Source: JAVWIF01 sp036639635 (lineage in GTDB: Bacteria > Bacillota_I > Bacilli_A > Erysipelotrichales > Erysipelotrichaceae). Taken from it: a stretch of 58,584 bases of DNA. The position numbers and the translations under genes were made by a program. The stretch lies in NCBI GenBank assembly GCA_036639635.1, contig JAVWIF010000006.1:1-58584 (forward strand), read 5' to 3'. Numbering within the stretch: position 1 is the first letter of the stretch; each line of letters starts with the position of its first letter. Under the pieces are notes generated by a model. The model saw nothing but the letters and a program-made list of their open reading frames with translations. It ran no database searches and was not told the DNA's origin. Positions 44,575 to 53,350 of this stretch are shown here, piece by piece.

Positions 44575-45054
44575 ATGGCTATATTGTTGTTTATAATGAA
44601 AATAGGTATTGTTAGTATGTATGTTGATTTGTTTTATCGAATTATAAAATCAAAAAAAATTGATAAAACAATACCAATTGCTTTGAATTTAATTCCAACA
44701 GCTGAAGTATCATTTGTTTTAGCAATGAGTTGCATCAGTGTAACAATGACATATTCTGTAAGTTCAGCTTACTTTGTATTACCGTTTGTTTTTGTGAATA
44801 TTGTTTTATTATATATAGAGAGTATTCGTGTATTGTTTGTAGGAAAGAAATCTATTTTTATAAGGAAAAAAACAATTCCTTTAAAACAAATTATAAATAT
44901 TGAATCAAATCTATTATTTATGACATTTTATACAACGAAGAAAACCTACAAAATATGGATGCCAATTACAAAATTTGAATATCTAAATAAAAACTTATTA
45001 GAAGGTTACACACATAAAAATATAAAGAGAAAGCAAAAGAGGAAATTATCATGA
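44575..45054 (+). CDS. Hypothetical membrane protein within the PTS operon, 159 aa
   Basis: No family recognised. Four hydrophobic segments (about 2-22, 32-58, 62-82) followed by a basic soluble end with strand pairs (FIRKKTIPLKQIINIES, YTTKKTYKIWMP) that look PH-like. A lysine-rich tail KRKQKRKLS ends the protein. RBS AAAGGA; 29 bp after IIC, and its stop overlaps the IIB start by 4 bp (ATGA), so it is translated with the PTS. Its role is unknown; PTS operons do not usually carry such a gene. Confidence 0.65.
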   Translation: MAILLFIMKIGIVSMYVDLFYRIIKSKKIDKTIPIALNLIPTAEVSFVLAMSCISVTMTYSVSSAYFVLPFVFVNIVLLYIESIRVLFVGKKSIFIRKKTIPLKQIINIESNLLFMTFYTTKKTYKIWMPITKFEYLNKNLLEGYTHKNIKRKQKRKLS

Positions 45055-45353
45055 GACAAATACGTTTATTCTGTAATGCAGGGCTATCAACTAGCTTGCT
45101 TGTAAATAAAATGCGGAAAGCCGCTGAAGAAGAAAACTATGAAGTAGAGATTAATGCATTTCCAATTGATGATGTCGAAATGCACGCAGATGATGCTGAT
45201 ATTATTATACTAGGACCACAGATTCGATTTAAATTAAAAGAAACACAATCTAAATTTCCAGAAAAAAAGGTAATTACTTTAGATATGGCAATGTATGGAA
45301 GAATGGATGGTAAAGGTGTAATTAAAGAAGTAAGGAAAATTTTGGGAGATTGA
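45051..45353 (+). CDS. PTS EIIB component, lactose/cellobiose family
   Basis: A 100-aa phosphocarrier. The active-site Cys8 is in RLFCNAGLSTSLLV, the signature of cellobiose-type IIB. It accepts phosphate from IIA and passes it to the sugar bound in IIC. Start overlaps the upstream gene by 4 bp. Confidence 0.94.
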   Translation: MRQIRLFCNAGLSTSLLVNKMRKAAEEENYEVEINAFPIDDVEMHADDADIIILGPQIRFKLKETQSKFPEKKVITLDMAMYGRMDGKGVIKEVRKILGD

Positions 45354-45354
45354 A

Positions 45355-45663
45355 ATGGAAAATTTAGAATTAGTTTGTTTTCAAATTATATCAGCAGTTG
45401 GCTCAGCTAGATCTTCTTATGTAGAAGCAATTTCAATTGCTAAAACGGGAAATTTTGAAGAGGCTATTAATAAAATTAAAGAAGGCGACAAGGAATTTTT
45501 AGAAGGACATCGTGCACATGCTACTTTGATACAACAAGAAGCAAATGATAATCCAGTTCATGTGAATTTATTATTAGTACATGCAGAAGATCAATTAATG
45601 TCTGCAGAAACAACAAAATTAATTGCTGAAGAAATTATAGAACTATACAAGAAACAAGCATAA
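45355..45663 (+). CDS. PTS EIIA component, lactose/cellobiose family
   Basis: A 102-aa helical phosphocarrier. The phosphorylated His is in LLVHAEDQLMSAET, as in LacF/CelC. It starts 1 bp after IIB. Cytoplasmic trimer in known relatives. Confidence 0.94.
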   Translation: MENLELVCFQIISAVGSARSSYVEAISIAKTGNFEEAINKIKEGDKEFLEGHRAHATLIQQEANDNPVHVNLLLVHAEDQLMSAETTKLIAEEIIELYKKQA

Positions 45664-45692
45664 AATTTATTAAGAAGAAAAAGGAGTAAAAT

Positions 45693-46751
45693 ATGGAAAA
45701 CTTTAATCATGAATTTTTAAGAGCATTATCTAATGCCGATGCGATTGCAGCGAATGAACTCGAAATTAGAAATGTGTTGACGAAAGAATTAAAAGAGTAC
45801 GCTGATGAAATTTCATATGATAAGATGGGTAGTATAATATTTACAAAAAAAGGTTCAAAAAAAGGACCACGTATTATGATTTGTGCACATATGGATGAAG
45901 TTGGATTTATCGTAAACAATATTTCTCCACTAGGTCAAATAATAGTAACAGAAATAGGAAGAGTAAAACCATTAGCGCAGTTTATGCAAAAAGTTAGAAT
46001 TACAACAGATGAAGGTAATAAAATTGAGGGTATTGTACAGTCAACATTAGGTGCAGATGCTAGTGCAGAAGAAACATATGTTGATATTGGTGCATATACT
46101 AGGGAAGATGTTGAAAATTTAGGTATCCAAATTGGAGATATGGTAACGTATACTACAGAATATCAGACAATGGATCTTCAAAACTTAATTTTAGGTAAAG
46201 CGTTTGATGATCGTTTGGGATGTTACGTAATCGGTGAAGTATTAAAAAGACTTAAAACGATAGATCATCCTAATGATGTATTTATAGTTGGTACTTCAAG
46301 TGAAGAAGTTGGAACTAGAGGAGCAAAAACTTCTACCTATCATGTAAATCCAGATATTGTTATTGTAATTGATGTTTCTTGTGGAAAAAACGAATTTGAT
46401 AGAGGATATAAAAATAGACGACAAATAGGACACGGAATGATGCTAATGTATCATGATAGAACACTGGTTCCAAATAAAAAATTAGTAAGAACTGTTAAAG
46501 AAAGTATTGTATCTTTAGAAAAAGAAGTGCAATATGATATGTTCGTTAGAGGCGCAACAGATGGCGCTGAAACACATAAAAATAAAGATGGAGTACCAAC
46601 GGTTATAACGTGTTTGCCATTGCGTTATGGACACTGTGCGTATTCAATTGCACATGAACAAGATGCGCAAGACTTAATTGATATTTTAGTTGATGTTATA
46701 AAAAACTTGGACATAAATACATATAAAGATATTATTGATTTCTCAAAATAA
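45693..46751 (+). CDS. M42-family metallo-aminopeptidase/hydrolase (FrvX/SgcX-like)
   Basis: A 352-aa di-metal enzyme. Metal ligands are in CAHMDEVGF, GKAFDDRLG and TSSEEVGTRGA, with a late His in RYGHCAYSIAHEQ. M42 proteins FrvX and SgcX sit in enteric PTS operons, so this linkage is a known pattern. Its real substrate there is unclear; it could be an amino-acylated or glycosylated product of the imported compound rather than a peptide. RBS AAAAGGAG; 29 bp after IIA. Confidence 0.9.
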   Translation: MENFNHEFLRALSNADAIAANELEIRNVLTKELKEYADEISYDKMGSIIFTKKGSKKGPRIMICAHMDEVGFIVNNISPLGQIIVTEIGRVKPLAQFMQKVRITTDEGNKIEGIVQSTLGADASAEETYVDIGAYTREDVENLGIQIGDMVTYTTEYQTMDLQNLILGKAFDDRLGCYVIGEVLKRLKTIDHPNDVFIVGTSSEEVGTRGAKTSTYHVNPDIVIVIDVSCGKNEFDRGYKNRRQIGHGMMLMYHDRTLVPNKKLVRTVKESIVSLEKEVQYDMFVRGATDGAETHKNKDGVPTVITCLPLRYGHCAYSIAHEQDAQDLIDILVDVIKNLDINTYKDIIDFSK

Positions 46752-46796
46752 AACAGAGAGTTTTAAATTTATTAATATGTGAAGGAAATTGATAAA

Positions 46797-47996
46797 ATGA
46801 ATAATAAAGCAGTATACGATTTTGATAAAGTAATAAATCGAAAATTAAGTAAATGTAGAAAATGGGATAATGATATATTAAAAAGTAAATTTAATGTTGA
46901 TGAAAATGCAATACCAATGGATTTAGCTGATTTAGATTTTGAGTGTGCACCAGCCATAAAAGATGCTTTGGTTAATAGAGCAATGCTAGGCGATTATGGA
47001 TACTCTTATTGTTATGATGAGTACTATGATGCTGTAATAGATTGGAATAAAAGACGATTTTCTCTTGAAATTGAAAAGGATTGGATTAAACTAGCATTTG
47101 GTACTTGTTCAGTATTGCATTATATAGTTCAATGTTTTTGTGATGTAGGAGATAGTGTAATAATTAATACGCCAGCGTATAAACCATTTGCTGATTCAGT
47201 TCTTAGAGCAGGATGTAAACTAATACTTAATCCTTTAAAGCTAATTGAAAATCGATACTATTTTGATTTCGAAATGATAGAAAAACAAATGATTGAAAAT
47301 AATGTTAAAATATTTAGCTTATGTTCACCACAAAACCCAAGCGGAAGAGTGTGGACAAAAGAAGAACTGTGTGAATTAAGTGAATTATGTATGAAATATA
47401 AGGTACTATTAGTAAGTGATGAAATACATAGAGATATCATTTTTCCAAATCATGAATTCACAACTTTATGGAACGCAAATGATACCATTGCAGAACATTC
47501 TATTTTGTGTGTATCTTTAAATAAAGGATTTAACTTAGGTGGTTTAAAATCAAGTTATATTGTAATAAAAGATAAAAACATCCGTAATAAAATGTTGAAT
47601 TATTTGCAAAAGGTCTATGTAACGAGTCCACATGTGTTTGTTGTGCCAGCAACAATCGCAGCATATAACGAATCAGAAGATTGGTTAAATCAGTTAACTA
47701 TGTATATAGCAAAAAATTTTGAATTTGTTTATACATGGTTTGCTACAAAGCTGCCTGATGCAAATGTAATGAAGGCTGACTCTAGCTTTCTGTTATGGGT
47801 GGATATGAATAAAATAGTAAAATCAGAGGAACAAATAATTAAATTTTTAATTGCATCAAATGTTACTGCAGTTGTAGGGAGTGCTTTTGTAGCAGATGGT
47901 AATCAATGGGTTCGATTTAATATTGGAACGCAATTAAGTGTTTTAAAAGAAGCCTTTTCAAGGATGGAAAAACAAATTTATTTGTTAAATCAGTGA
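46797..47996 (+). CDS. MalY/PatB-family PLP aminotransferase or C-S lyase
   Basis: A 399-aa fold-type I PLP enzyme. The PLP lysine is in SLNKGFNLGGLKSSY, where MalY-type enzymes have S-x-x-K-x-F-N-x-x-G; SDEIHRDI and SPQNPSGRVW are typical. Known members are cystathionine beta-lyases and repressor-like MalY. ATG 46797 follows AAGGA; the in-frame GTG 46779 lacks an RBS. Last gene before a terminator. In this context it may act on a sulfur- or amine-bearing part of the imported compound. Confidence 0.88.
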   Translation: MNNKAVYDFDKVINRKLSKCRKWDNDILKSKFNVDENAIPMDLADLDFECAPAIKDALVNRAMLGDYGYSYCYDEYYDAVIDWNKRRFSLEIEKDWIKLAFGTCSVLHYIVQCFCDVGDSVIINTPAYKPFADSVLRAGCKLILNPLKLIENRYYFDFEMIEKQMIENNVKIFSLCSPQNPSGRVWTKEELCELSELCMKYKVLLVSDEIHRDIIFPNHEFTTLWNANDTIAEHSILCVSLNKGFNLGGLKSSYIVIKDKNIRNKMLNYLQKVYVTSPHVFVVPATIAAYNESEDWLNQLTMYIAKNFEFVYTWFATKLPDANVMKADSSFLLWVDMNKIVKSEEQIIKFLIASNVTAVVGSAFVADGNQWVRFNIGTQLSVLKEAFSRMEKQIYLLNQ

Positions 47997-48012
47997 TCAT
48001 TATGAGGCTGTT

Positions 48013-48051
48013 AAAGTAGAAATCTCTATATAACTTAGATTTCTGCTTTTT
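48013..48051 (+). terminator. Terminator at the end of the PTS operon
   Basis: A 13-bp stem with one G-T pair (48013-48025 with 48037-48049), 11-nt loop, ending in TTTTT. Confidence 0.8.
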
Positions 48052-48077
48052 AATTAAAAAAGGAGATACCGGTTTAT

Positions 48078-48854
48078 ATGATTGAGGCAATTTACTCGGG
48101 TGTGATTTTTATAGCTACACTAGTTGGTGCATCTGCAGGACTTGGTGGTGGCATAATTATTAAACCAGTATTAGATTTTATTGGGATGCATGATTTAGAT
48201 ACTATAAATTTTCTTTCAACATGTGCGGTTTTTACAATGGCGATATATTCTACTATAAAGCAAATTAGAAATAAAGTTAAATTTGACTATTTAATAATAT
48301 TGTTAATTGCGATTGGATCTGTTGTTGGTGGAAGCTTAGGGAGTGCAATATTTAGATTCTTTATGGACGTAATGAATCATAATCTATTAAAATTTATACA
48401 ATCTAGTATCTTAACAATTTTATTATTAATTGTAATAGTTAATGTAAATATTGAACACAAAAATTTATTCGTTAAAAATAAAGCGATAATTGTTTTAATA
48501 GGAATCATGTTAGGTACCATTTCAAGCTTTCTTGGAATTGGAGGTGGACCAGTAAACGTTGCAGTTTTTGTATTATTTTTCTCTGTTGATATAAAAACAG
48601 CTACTGTTTATTCAATTGCAACTATTTTGTTTTCACAAGCAAGCACATTGCTAACAATTGCATGTACAAGAGGATTTTTAATATTTGACTTGAGTTTATT
48701 GTTCTATGTTTTACCTATGTCAATTCTTGGTGGAATTGTTGGAACAAAGATTAACTTTAAATCGAACGCAAAACAAATAACTAAAATTTTTAACTTGGTA
48801 AGTTGTTTTATTTTAATTCTTTCCATTTATAATGCAATAGTTGCGATAACATAG
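48078..48854 (+). CDS. TauE/SafE family membrane exporter
   Basis: A 258-aa protein with about eight membrane helices and two related halves, each with a Gly-rich turn: SAGLGGGIIIKPVL and GIGGGPVNVAVFVL. The family exports sulfite, sulfoacetate or similar organic and inorganic anions. Next to a cytoplasmic sulfatase system, sulfate or sulfite release is a fitting role. RBS AAAGGAG; upstream terminator suggests a separate or read-through transcript. Confidence 0.9.
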   Translation: MIEAIYSGVIFIATLVGASAGLGGGIIIKPVLDFIGMHDLDTINFLSTCAVFTMAIYSTIKQIRNKVKFDYLIILLIAIGSVVGGSLGSAIFRFFMDVMNHNLLKFIQSSILTILLLIVIVNVNIEHKNLFVKNKAIIVLIGIMLGTISSFLGIGGGPVNVAVFVLFFSVDIKTATVYSIATILFSQASTLLTIACTRGFLIFDLSLLFYVLPMSILGGIVGTKINFKSNAKQITKIFNLVSCFILILSIYNAIVAIT

Positions 48855-48920
48855 ATAATTAGTATTTTTATTAAAAATAAGTAAGGACTTTTATAATTAA
48901 ATTATGAGGTGAATGAATAT

Positions 48921-50012
48921 ATGAAAAATTTGAATTTATTGATTAAACCAGCATCATCTTTATGTAATCTTGAATGTCGATATTGTTTTTATAAAGATGT
49001 AAGTAAACATAGAACAAAGGAAAATACGGGGATAATGGAATATAGAGTGGTATATCACTTAATTGATAAAGCATTAAGTAGTGTAGACTGTGATGGACAT
49101 ATTACCTTTGCGTTTCAAGGTGGAGAACCAACTTTAGCTGGGTTGTCTTTTTATAAAACTTTCTGTGAATATGTTGATAAGAAAAAACAATTACAAACAA
49201 TTGAATATTCTATTCAAACAAATACCTATGTGTTAGATGAAAGTTGGTGTATTTTTTTCCATTCTTATAATTTTTTAGTAGGGATTTCTTTAGATGGATA
49301 TAAAGAAAATCATGATTATTTTAGATTGTCTGTTAATAATACTCCTACTTTTAAAAGCGTTATGAAGACGATAGATTTGTTTCGTAAACACCATGTTGAG
49401 TTCAATGTACTAACTGTTTTGAGTAATCAATTAGCAAAACATCCTGAAAAATTATATAAGTTTTATCAAAAAGAAAAAATTGATAATATTCAGCTTATTC
49501 CTTGCCTAGCTAAATTAAATAAAGATAAGGATGAATTTTCCCTATCTCCTCGCTCATTTGCTAATTTTTACAAAATGTTATTTGATATTTGGATTAAAGA
49601 ATTTAACAATGGACATTATAGAAGCATTAGCTTATTTGATAATTTAATTCTTATGCTATCTGATACTCCGCCTAAGCAATGCGGAATGTTAGGATTTTGT
49701 AGCATGCAGTATGTTATAGAAAGTGATGGCAATGTATATCCTTGTGATTTTTATGTGTTAGATAAATATAATGGAGGAAATATCTGTGAAACAGATTTGC
49801 TAAAAATTGTTAAAAGTACACCAATTCAAAAATTTTTAAAAGAAACAGAATTTACTTCAGAGTTATGTTCTTCTTGTGCTTTTGTTTCAATTTGTCATGG
49901 CAATTGTAAGCGAATGAAAAATAATTATATCGAAAACGATTATTGTGGATATCAAGATTTTTTATCTTATGCATATCCTTCATTAATGAATATAGTTAAA
50001 GCTAGAGTTTGA
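48921..50012 (+). CDS. Anaerobic sulfatase-maturating enzyme (radical SAM, SPASM)
   Basis: A 363-aa radical SAM enzyme that oxidises the sulfatase Cys to formylglycine. The 4Fe-4S motif CNLECRYCFY, FQGGEPTL, and C-terminal SPASM cysteines (CGMLGFCSM, DGNVYPCDFYV, CSSCAFVSICHGNC, DYCG) are all present. ATG 48921 has GAGGTGA upstream. The matching Cys-type sulfatase lies 8 kb away at the other end of the cluster, so the pairing is expected though they are not adjacent. Shorter than most anSMEs by about 10-40 residues. Confidence 0.9.
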   Translation: MKNLNLLIKPASSLCNLECRYCFYKDVSKHRTKENTGIMEYRVVYHLIDKALSSVDCDGHITFAFQGGEPTLAGLSFYKTFCEYVDKKKQLQTIEYSIQTNTYVLDESWCIFFHSYNFLVGISLDGYKENHDYFRLSVNNTPTFKSVMKTIDLFRKHHVEFNVLTVLSNQLAKHPEKLYKFYQKEKIDNIQLIPCLAKLNKDKDEFSLSPRSFANFYKMLFDIWIKEFNNGHYRSISLFDNLILMLSDTPPKQCGMLGFCSMQYVIESDGNVYPCDFYVLDKYNGGNICETDLLKIVKSTPIQKFLKETEFTSELCSSCAFVSICHGNCKRMKNNYIENDYCGYQDFLSYAYPSLMNIVKARV

Positions 50013-50191
50013 GAAGTAGTACATCATAAATAGAGTGTACGCTAATATAAATAATTATTAAAGGTGTTTTTTTCTGAAAAAACATTGTATATCTAATACG
50101 ACAATTAGTAGTGTAATAACTAATCTTTATTTGATTAGTTGCTCTATCAAGTAGATAGATGAAATTAATAAAATGTAATAGGTGGCTTATC

Positions 50192-50266
50192 ATGTATAGG
50201 TCATTTTTTATTATGTTATTGCATAACTTACTTGTTTCAATTCTAGATATAGGAAATACAGTTTAA
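50192..50266 (+). CDS. Possible micro-protein, 24 aa
   Basis: ATG 50192 has AGGTGG 6 nt upstream; the product is MYRSFFIMLLHNLLVSILDI plus four residues, a short hydrophobic helix like small membrane peptides. It has no overlapping gene and lies after three hairpins. Chance is a real alternative for a frame this short. Confidence 0.25.
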   Translation: MYRSFFIMLLHNLLVSILDIGNTV

Positions 50267-50274
50267 TACGTTTG

Positions 50275-50303
50275 TTTCCAATAGGTTCTGCTTTTCTTAT
50301 AGT
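50275..50303 (+). promoter_or_regulatory. Promoter of nadE
   Basis: TTTCCA (50275-50280) and TATAGT (50298-50303), spacing 17 bp. Confidence 0.55.
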
Positions 50304-50356
50304 AGAAAAAATGGTATGATTACAAAGTAAATTCAAGATTTATTGGAGGGAACTAT

Positions 50357-52012
50357 ATGAAAATTGCTGTTGTGACAATGAATGTAAAACAAGGTAAATG
50401 TGAAGATAATTTTAGCTTTATGGAAGCTCAAATAAAAAAAGCTATAGAAGATGAAGCAGAACTCATTGTGTTTCCACAAAATGCAATTAGTGGATATCTG
50501 TTAGGAGATCGTTGGTTAGAAGATGCATGGTGTCACTATGTGGATAGTTTCAATGAAAAACTAATTTCTTTAAGTGAACACATCGCAATTGTCTGGGGTA
50601 ATATAAAGTATCGTAATCATCGTTTATTTAATGCTGCCTTTTTTGCATACCAAAAACAAACTCATATGCGTGTGAAACATAATGAACAACTTGCTTATAT
50701 GGATGATACGAAATACTTTGAAAATAGTGATATAAATAGCATGATAACTTTTCAGAATAAAACATTTGCTTTAAACTTTCAAAATGAACAACAAGATGTT
50801 GATATGAATATTAATTTAGATGTAGCACCTTATGACATGGATGAGGTGAATAGTAAAAAGGGAAATGTTATTTATGTAAATGCAGTTGGAATGCAAAATT
50901 GCGCCAAAAATATTATGGTGATACAAGGTGGTTCTTTTGTTTGTAGTAAAGATACTTTATTATATCATGCACCTTATTTTAAAGAAGATTATGCAATTGT
51001 AGATATTGATCGTACTTTAGAAACAAAAGAATATAAAACACATGTTGTGGATGCTTTAGTGCTTGGTATTCGTGAATTTGATGCACAAGTATTTGGGGGG
51101 AAGCTTCCTTGGGTTGTAGGATTATCTGGTGGATTAGATAGTAGTGTAACATGTGCATTATTAGCCTATAGTTTAGGTAAAGAACGTGTTTATGGTTTTA
51201 ATATGGCGACGAATTATAATAGTACTGATACCATTCGTAATGCACGAGAGGAAGCGAAGGCTTTAGGAATACACTATAAAGAGGGATCCATTCAATCCTT
51301 TGTAGAAGCTAGTAAAGATGTATTTATGGACGAGTATGGATATGATACACAAAAAGATTCAACGCTTGTACTAGAAAATATTCAAGCAAGAGCTAGAGGA
51401 TACTTATTAAGTGGCTTTGCTGGAATACTAGGAGGCGTTGTTGTAAACAATGGAAATAAAGTAGAAACAATTTTAGGATATTGTACGTTATATGGAGATA
51501 GCATTGGCGCAATCAGTATTATTGGAGATTTAACGAAAGTCCAATTGTTTGAAGTAGCGCGTGATTTAAATAAGCGGTATGGTAAAGAAGTAATACCGAC
51601 ACCTTTATTACCAGAAGTGCTAGAAGATCGTATAGTTTGGGTTAATGCACCAAGTGCAGAGTTAAGAGATCATCAATACGATCCTATGAAATGGTTTTAT
51701 CATGATTATATAGCAGAACATTTAGGAAAAGACTTTGATGTTATATCATTCTTGAATGCCTACTATCATCATGAATTACAAGAAGGTGAATTAAAACGTT
51801 GGATATCTTATTATCATTTAGATGAACCATCAGCGTTTATCAAAGATTTTGATTGGTTCTTACAAACAATGGAAAAAAATAGCTTTAAACGTTTACAATT
51901 GCCACCATTATTATCACTTCATAAAAAAACTTTAGCGTCTACGTGTGAGGCTCAAATGCAGTATGATAAAGCAATGTATGAATCTTTAAAGGAAAAGATA
52001 CTAAAAAGATGA
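50357..52012 (+). CDS. nadE: NAD+ synthetase with a degenerate nitrilase-like domain
   Basis: A 551-aa protein. The C-terminal synthetase part is intact: SGGLDSS (257-263), ENIQARARGYLLSG, GNKVETILGYCTLYGD. The N-terminal part (1-225) has the nitrilase/glutaminase outline, but the catalytic Glu of VFPE is Gln41 (VFPQN) and the Cys of the CED motif is absent (FALNFQNEQQDV around 137-148). The glutamine-hydrolysing activity is therefore unlikely; the enzyme would use free ammonia. RBS GGAGGG. No partner glutaminase is seen nearby. Confidence 0.9.
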   Translation: MKIAVVTMNVKQGKCEDNFSFMEAQIKKAIEDEAELIVFPQNAISGYLLGDRWLEDAWCHYVDSFNEKLISLSEHIAIVWGNIKYRNHRLFNAAFFAYQKQTHMRVKHNEQLAYMDDTKYFENSDINSMITFQNKTFALNFQNEQQDVDMNINLDVAPYDMDEVNSKKGNVIYVNAVGMQNCAKNIMVIQGGSFVCSKDTLLYHAPYFKEDYAIVDIDRTLETKEYKTHVVDALVLGIREFDAQVFGGKLPWVVGLSGGLDSSVTCALLAYSLGKERVYGFNMATNYNSTDTIRNAREEAKALGIHYKEGSIQSFVEASKDVFMDEYGYDTQKDSTLVLENIQARARGYLLSGFAGILGGVVVNNGNKVETILGYCTLYGDSIGAISIIGDLTKVQLFEVARDLNKRYGKEVIPTPLLPEVLEDRIVWVNAPSAELRDHQYDPMKWFYHDYIAEHLGKDFDVISFLNAYYHHELQEGELKRWISYYHLDEPSAFIKDFDWFLQTMEKNSFKRLQLPPLLSLHKKTLASTCEAQMQYDKAMYESLKEKILKR

Positions 52013-52080
52013 TATTTTTCGATAATGTAAGAGTAAATATACGAAAAATATGATAAAATATAGTACAACGAGGTGATTGT

Positions 52081-53271
52081 ATGAAATTTAAGATAAATGA
52101 GGAAATGCATAAAAAGATTTTGCTATATAGTATTGTTGTTGCAATCGGAGTAAGTGTTTATTTTGCATATTATAAAATAGATATTTTACTTGGAATATGT
52201 CAAACAATATTTTCTTTGGCAATGCCCTTTATATTAGGATTTGCGATAGCTTTTTTATTAAATCAACCGATGATATTTATTCAAGAAAAAGTATTAAAGA
52301 ATGTATCAATCAAAGATCAAGCAAAACGTAAAATTGCGGCAATTACTGCAATGATATGTGGTATTATAATTGTTAGCGTCTTCTTAGCTCTATTAATTCC
52401 ACAGCTAAGTGAAAGTATCATATCGCTTGTGAAGGCATTTCCAGGATATGTGGAAGATTTTCAAAAGGTAGCTATCAATTTTATGGAAAAGAATTCGATA
52501 GATAGAGATATTATTAATCGATATGTTAGCAACGCTGATGTCTTAACTAAATTAACGGAGATAGGCACAAAAATTTTACCACAGATGGCAAGGTTAACAT
52601 ATCAATTTGGTAGTACTGTGTTAAATATTTTAGTTGGTATTATGTCAGGTTTATATATGATGATAGACAAAGAACGTTTGAGTGGATATGTTAAAAAAAT
52701 AAACTATGCTATTTTCCCTCAATATATTTCTGAGTATTTACATCGTATGACACTAGAAAGTGGAAACATATTTAATAACTTTATTATTGGGAAAGCAATA
52801 GACTCTTTAATTATTGGGATTATTTGTTACATAGGATGTTTAGTCTTTAATTTCCCATATGCTTTATTATTATCTGTGTTTGTTGGTGTTACCAATATGA
52901 TTCCAGTCTTTGGTCCTTTTATTGGAGCCATTCCAGGAATTGTTATCCTCTTTATTATTCATCCTATTACATCATTATATTTTGCTTTATTTATCTTTGT
53001 TCTTCAACAGTTTGATGGAAACATTTTAGGACCATTGATTCTTGGAGATAAACTAGGTTTACCTAGTATTGGTATCTTGTTCTCTGTTTGTATTGGTGCA
53101 GGCTTGTTTGGTATTGTTGGTATGTTTATTGGAGTTCCTTGTTTTGCTGTAATTTATATGGCTGTTAAAGAGTTTGTTAACTATCGCTTAATAAAAAAGA
53201 AGATTAATGTTGAAGAAATAAGTGATGAGATTCAAGGAGATATTAACAGAGCAAAAGTAGAAAATAAATAA
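52081..53271 (+). CDS. AI-2E family transporter (PerM-like)
   Basis: A 396-aa membrane protein with about eight helices and a conserved end: NMIPVFGPFIGAIPGI, LQQFDGNILGPLILGDKLGLPS. The family's transport substrates are varied (autoinducer-2, Na+/H+ in some), so no substrate is assigned. RBS CGAGGTGA. It has its own terminator. Confidence 0.92.
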   Translation: MKFKINEEMHKKILLYSIVVAIGVSVYFAYYKIDILLGICQTIFSLAMPFILGFAIAFLLNQPMIFIQEKVLKNVSIKDQAKRKIAAITAMICGIIIVSVFLALLIPQLSESIISLVKAFPGYVEDFQKVAINFMEKNSIDRDIINRYVSNADVLTKLTEIGTKILPQMARLTYQFGSTVLNILVGIMSGLYMMIDKERLSGYVKKINYAIFPQYISEYLHRMTLESGNIFNNFIIGKAIDSLIIGIICYIGCLVFNFPYALLLSVFVGVTNMIPVFGPFIGAIPGIVILFIIHPITSLYFALFIFVLQQFDGNILGPLILGDKLGLPSIGILFSVCIGAGLFGIVGMFIGVPCFAVIYMAVKEFVNYRLIKKKINVEEISDEIQGDINRAKVENK

Positions 53272-53276
53272 TATAA

Positions 53277-53309
53277 AAAGCGCAGGTTGAATATCTTCAT
53301 CTGCGTTTT
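53277..53309 (+). terminator. Terminator of the AI-2E family gene
   Basis: CGCAG (53281-53285) pairs with CTGCG (53301-53305), with A/T flanks, an inner TTGAA/TTCAT pairing and TTTTC. Confidence 0.65.
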
Positions 53310-53318
53310 CATATACAA

Positions 53319-53350
53319 AAAAAACGCTGGCTTATTAAGCAGCGTTTTTT
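53319..53350. terminator. Terminator of the first Na/Pi gene
   Basis: AAAAAACGCTG (53319-53329) pairs with CAGCGTTTTTT (53340-53350). The stop of the minus-strand gene is in the loop; it works in both directions. Confidence 0.8.

Larger units (their letters stand above)
50013..50356 (+). other. 344-bp intergenic region with three hairpins and a micro-ORF
   Basis: TGTTTTTT/AAAAAACA (50065-50084), AACTAATC/GATTAGTT (50118-50140) and TCTATC/GATAGA (50143-50159) form three hairpins in 95 bp. The first may end the maturase gene. A 24-codon frame follows (50192-50266). I do not recognise an RNA family here. Confidence 0.4.
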
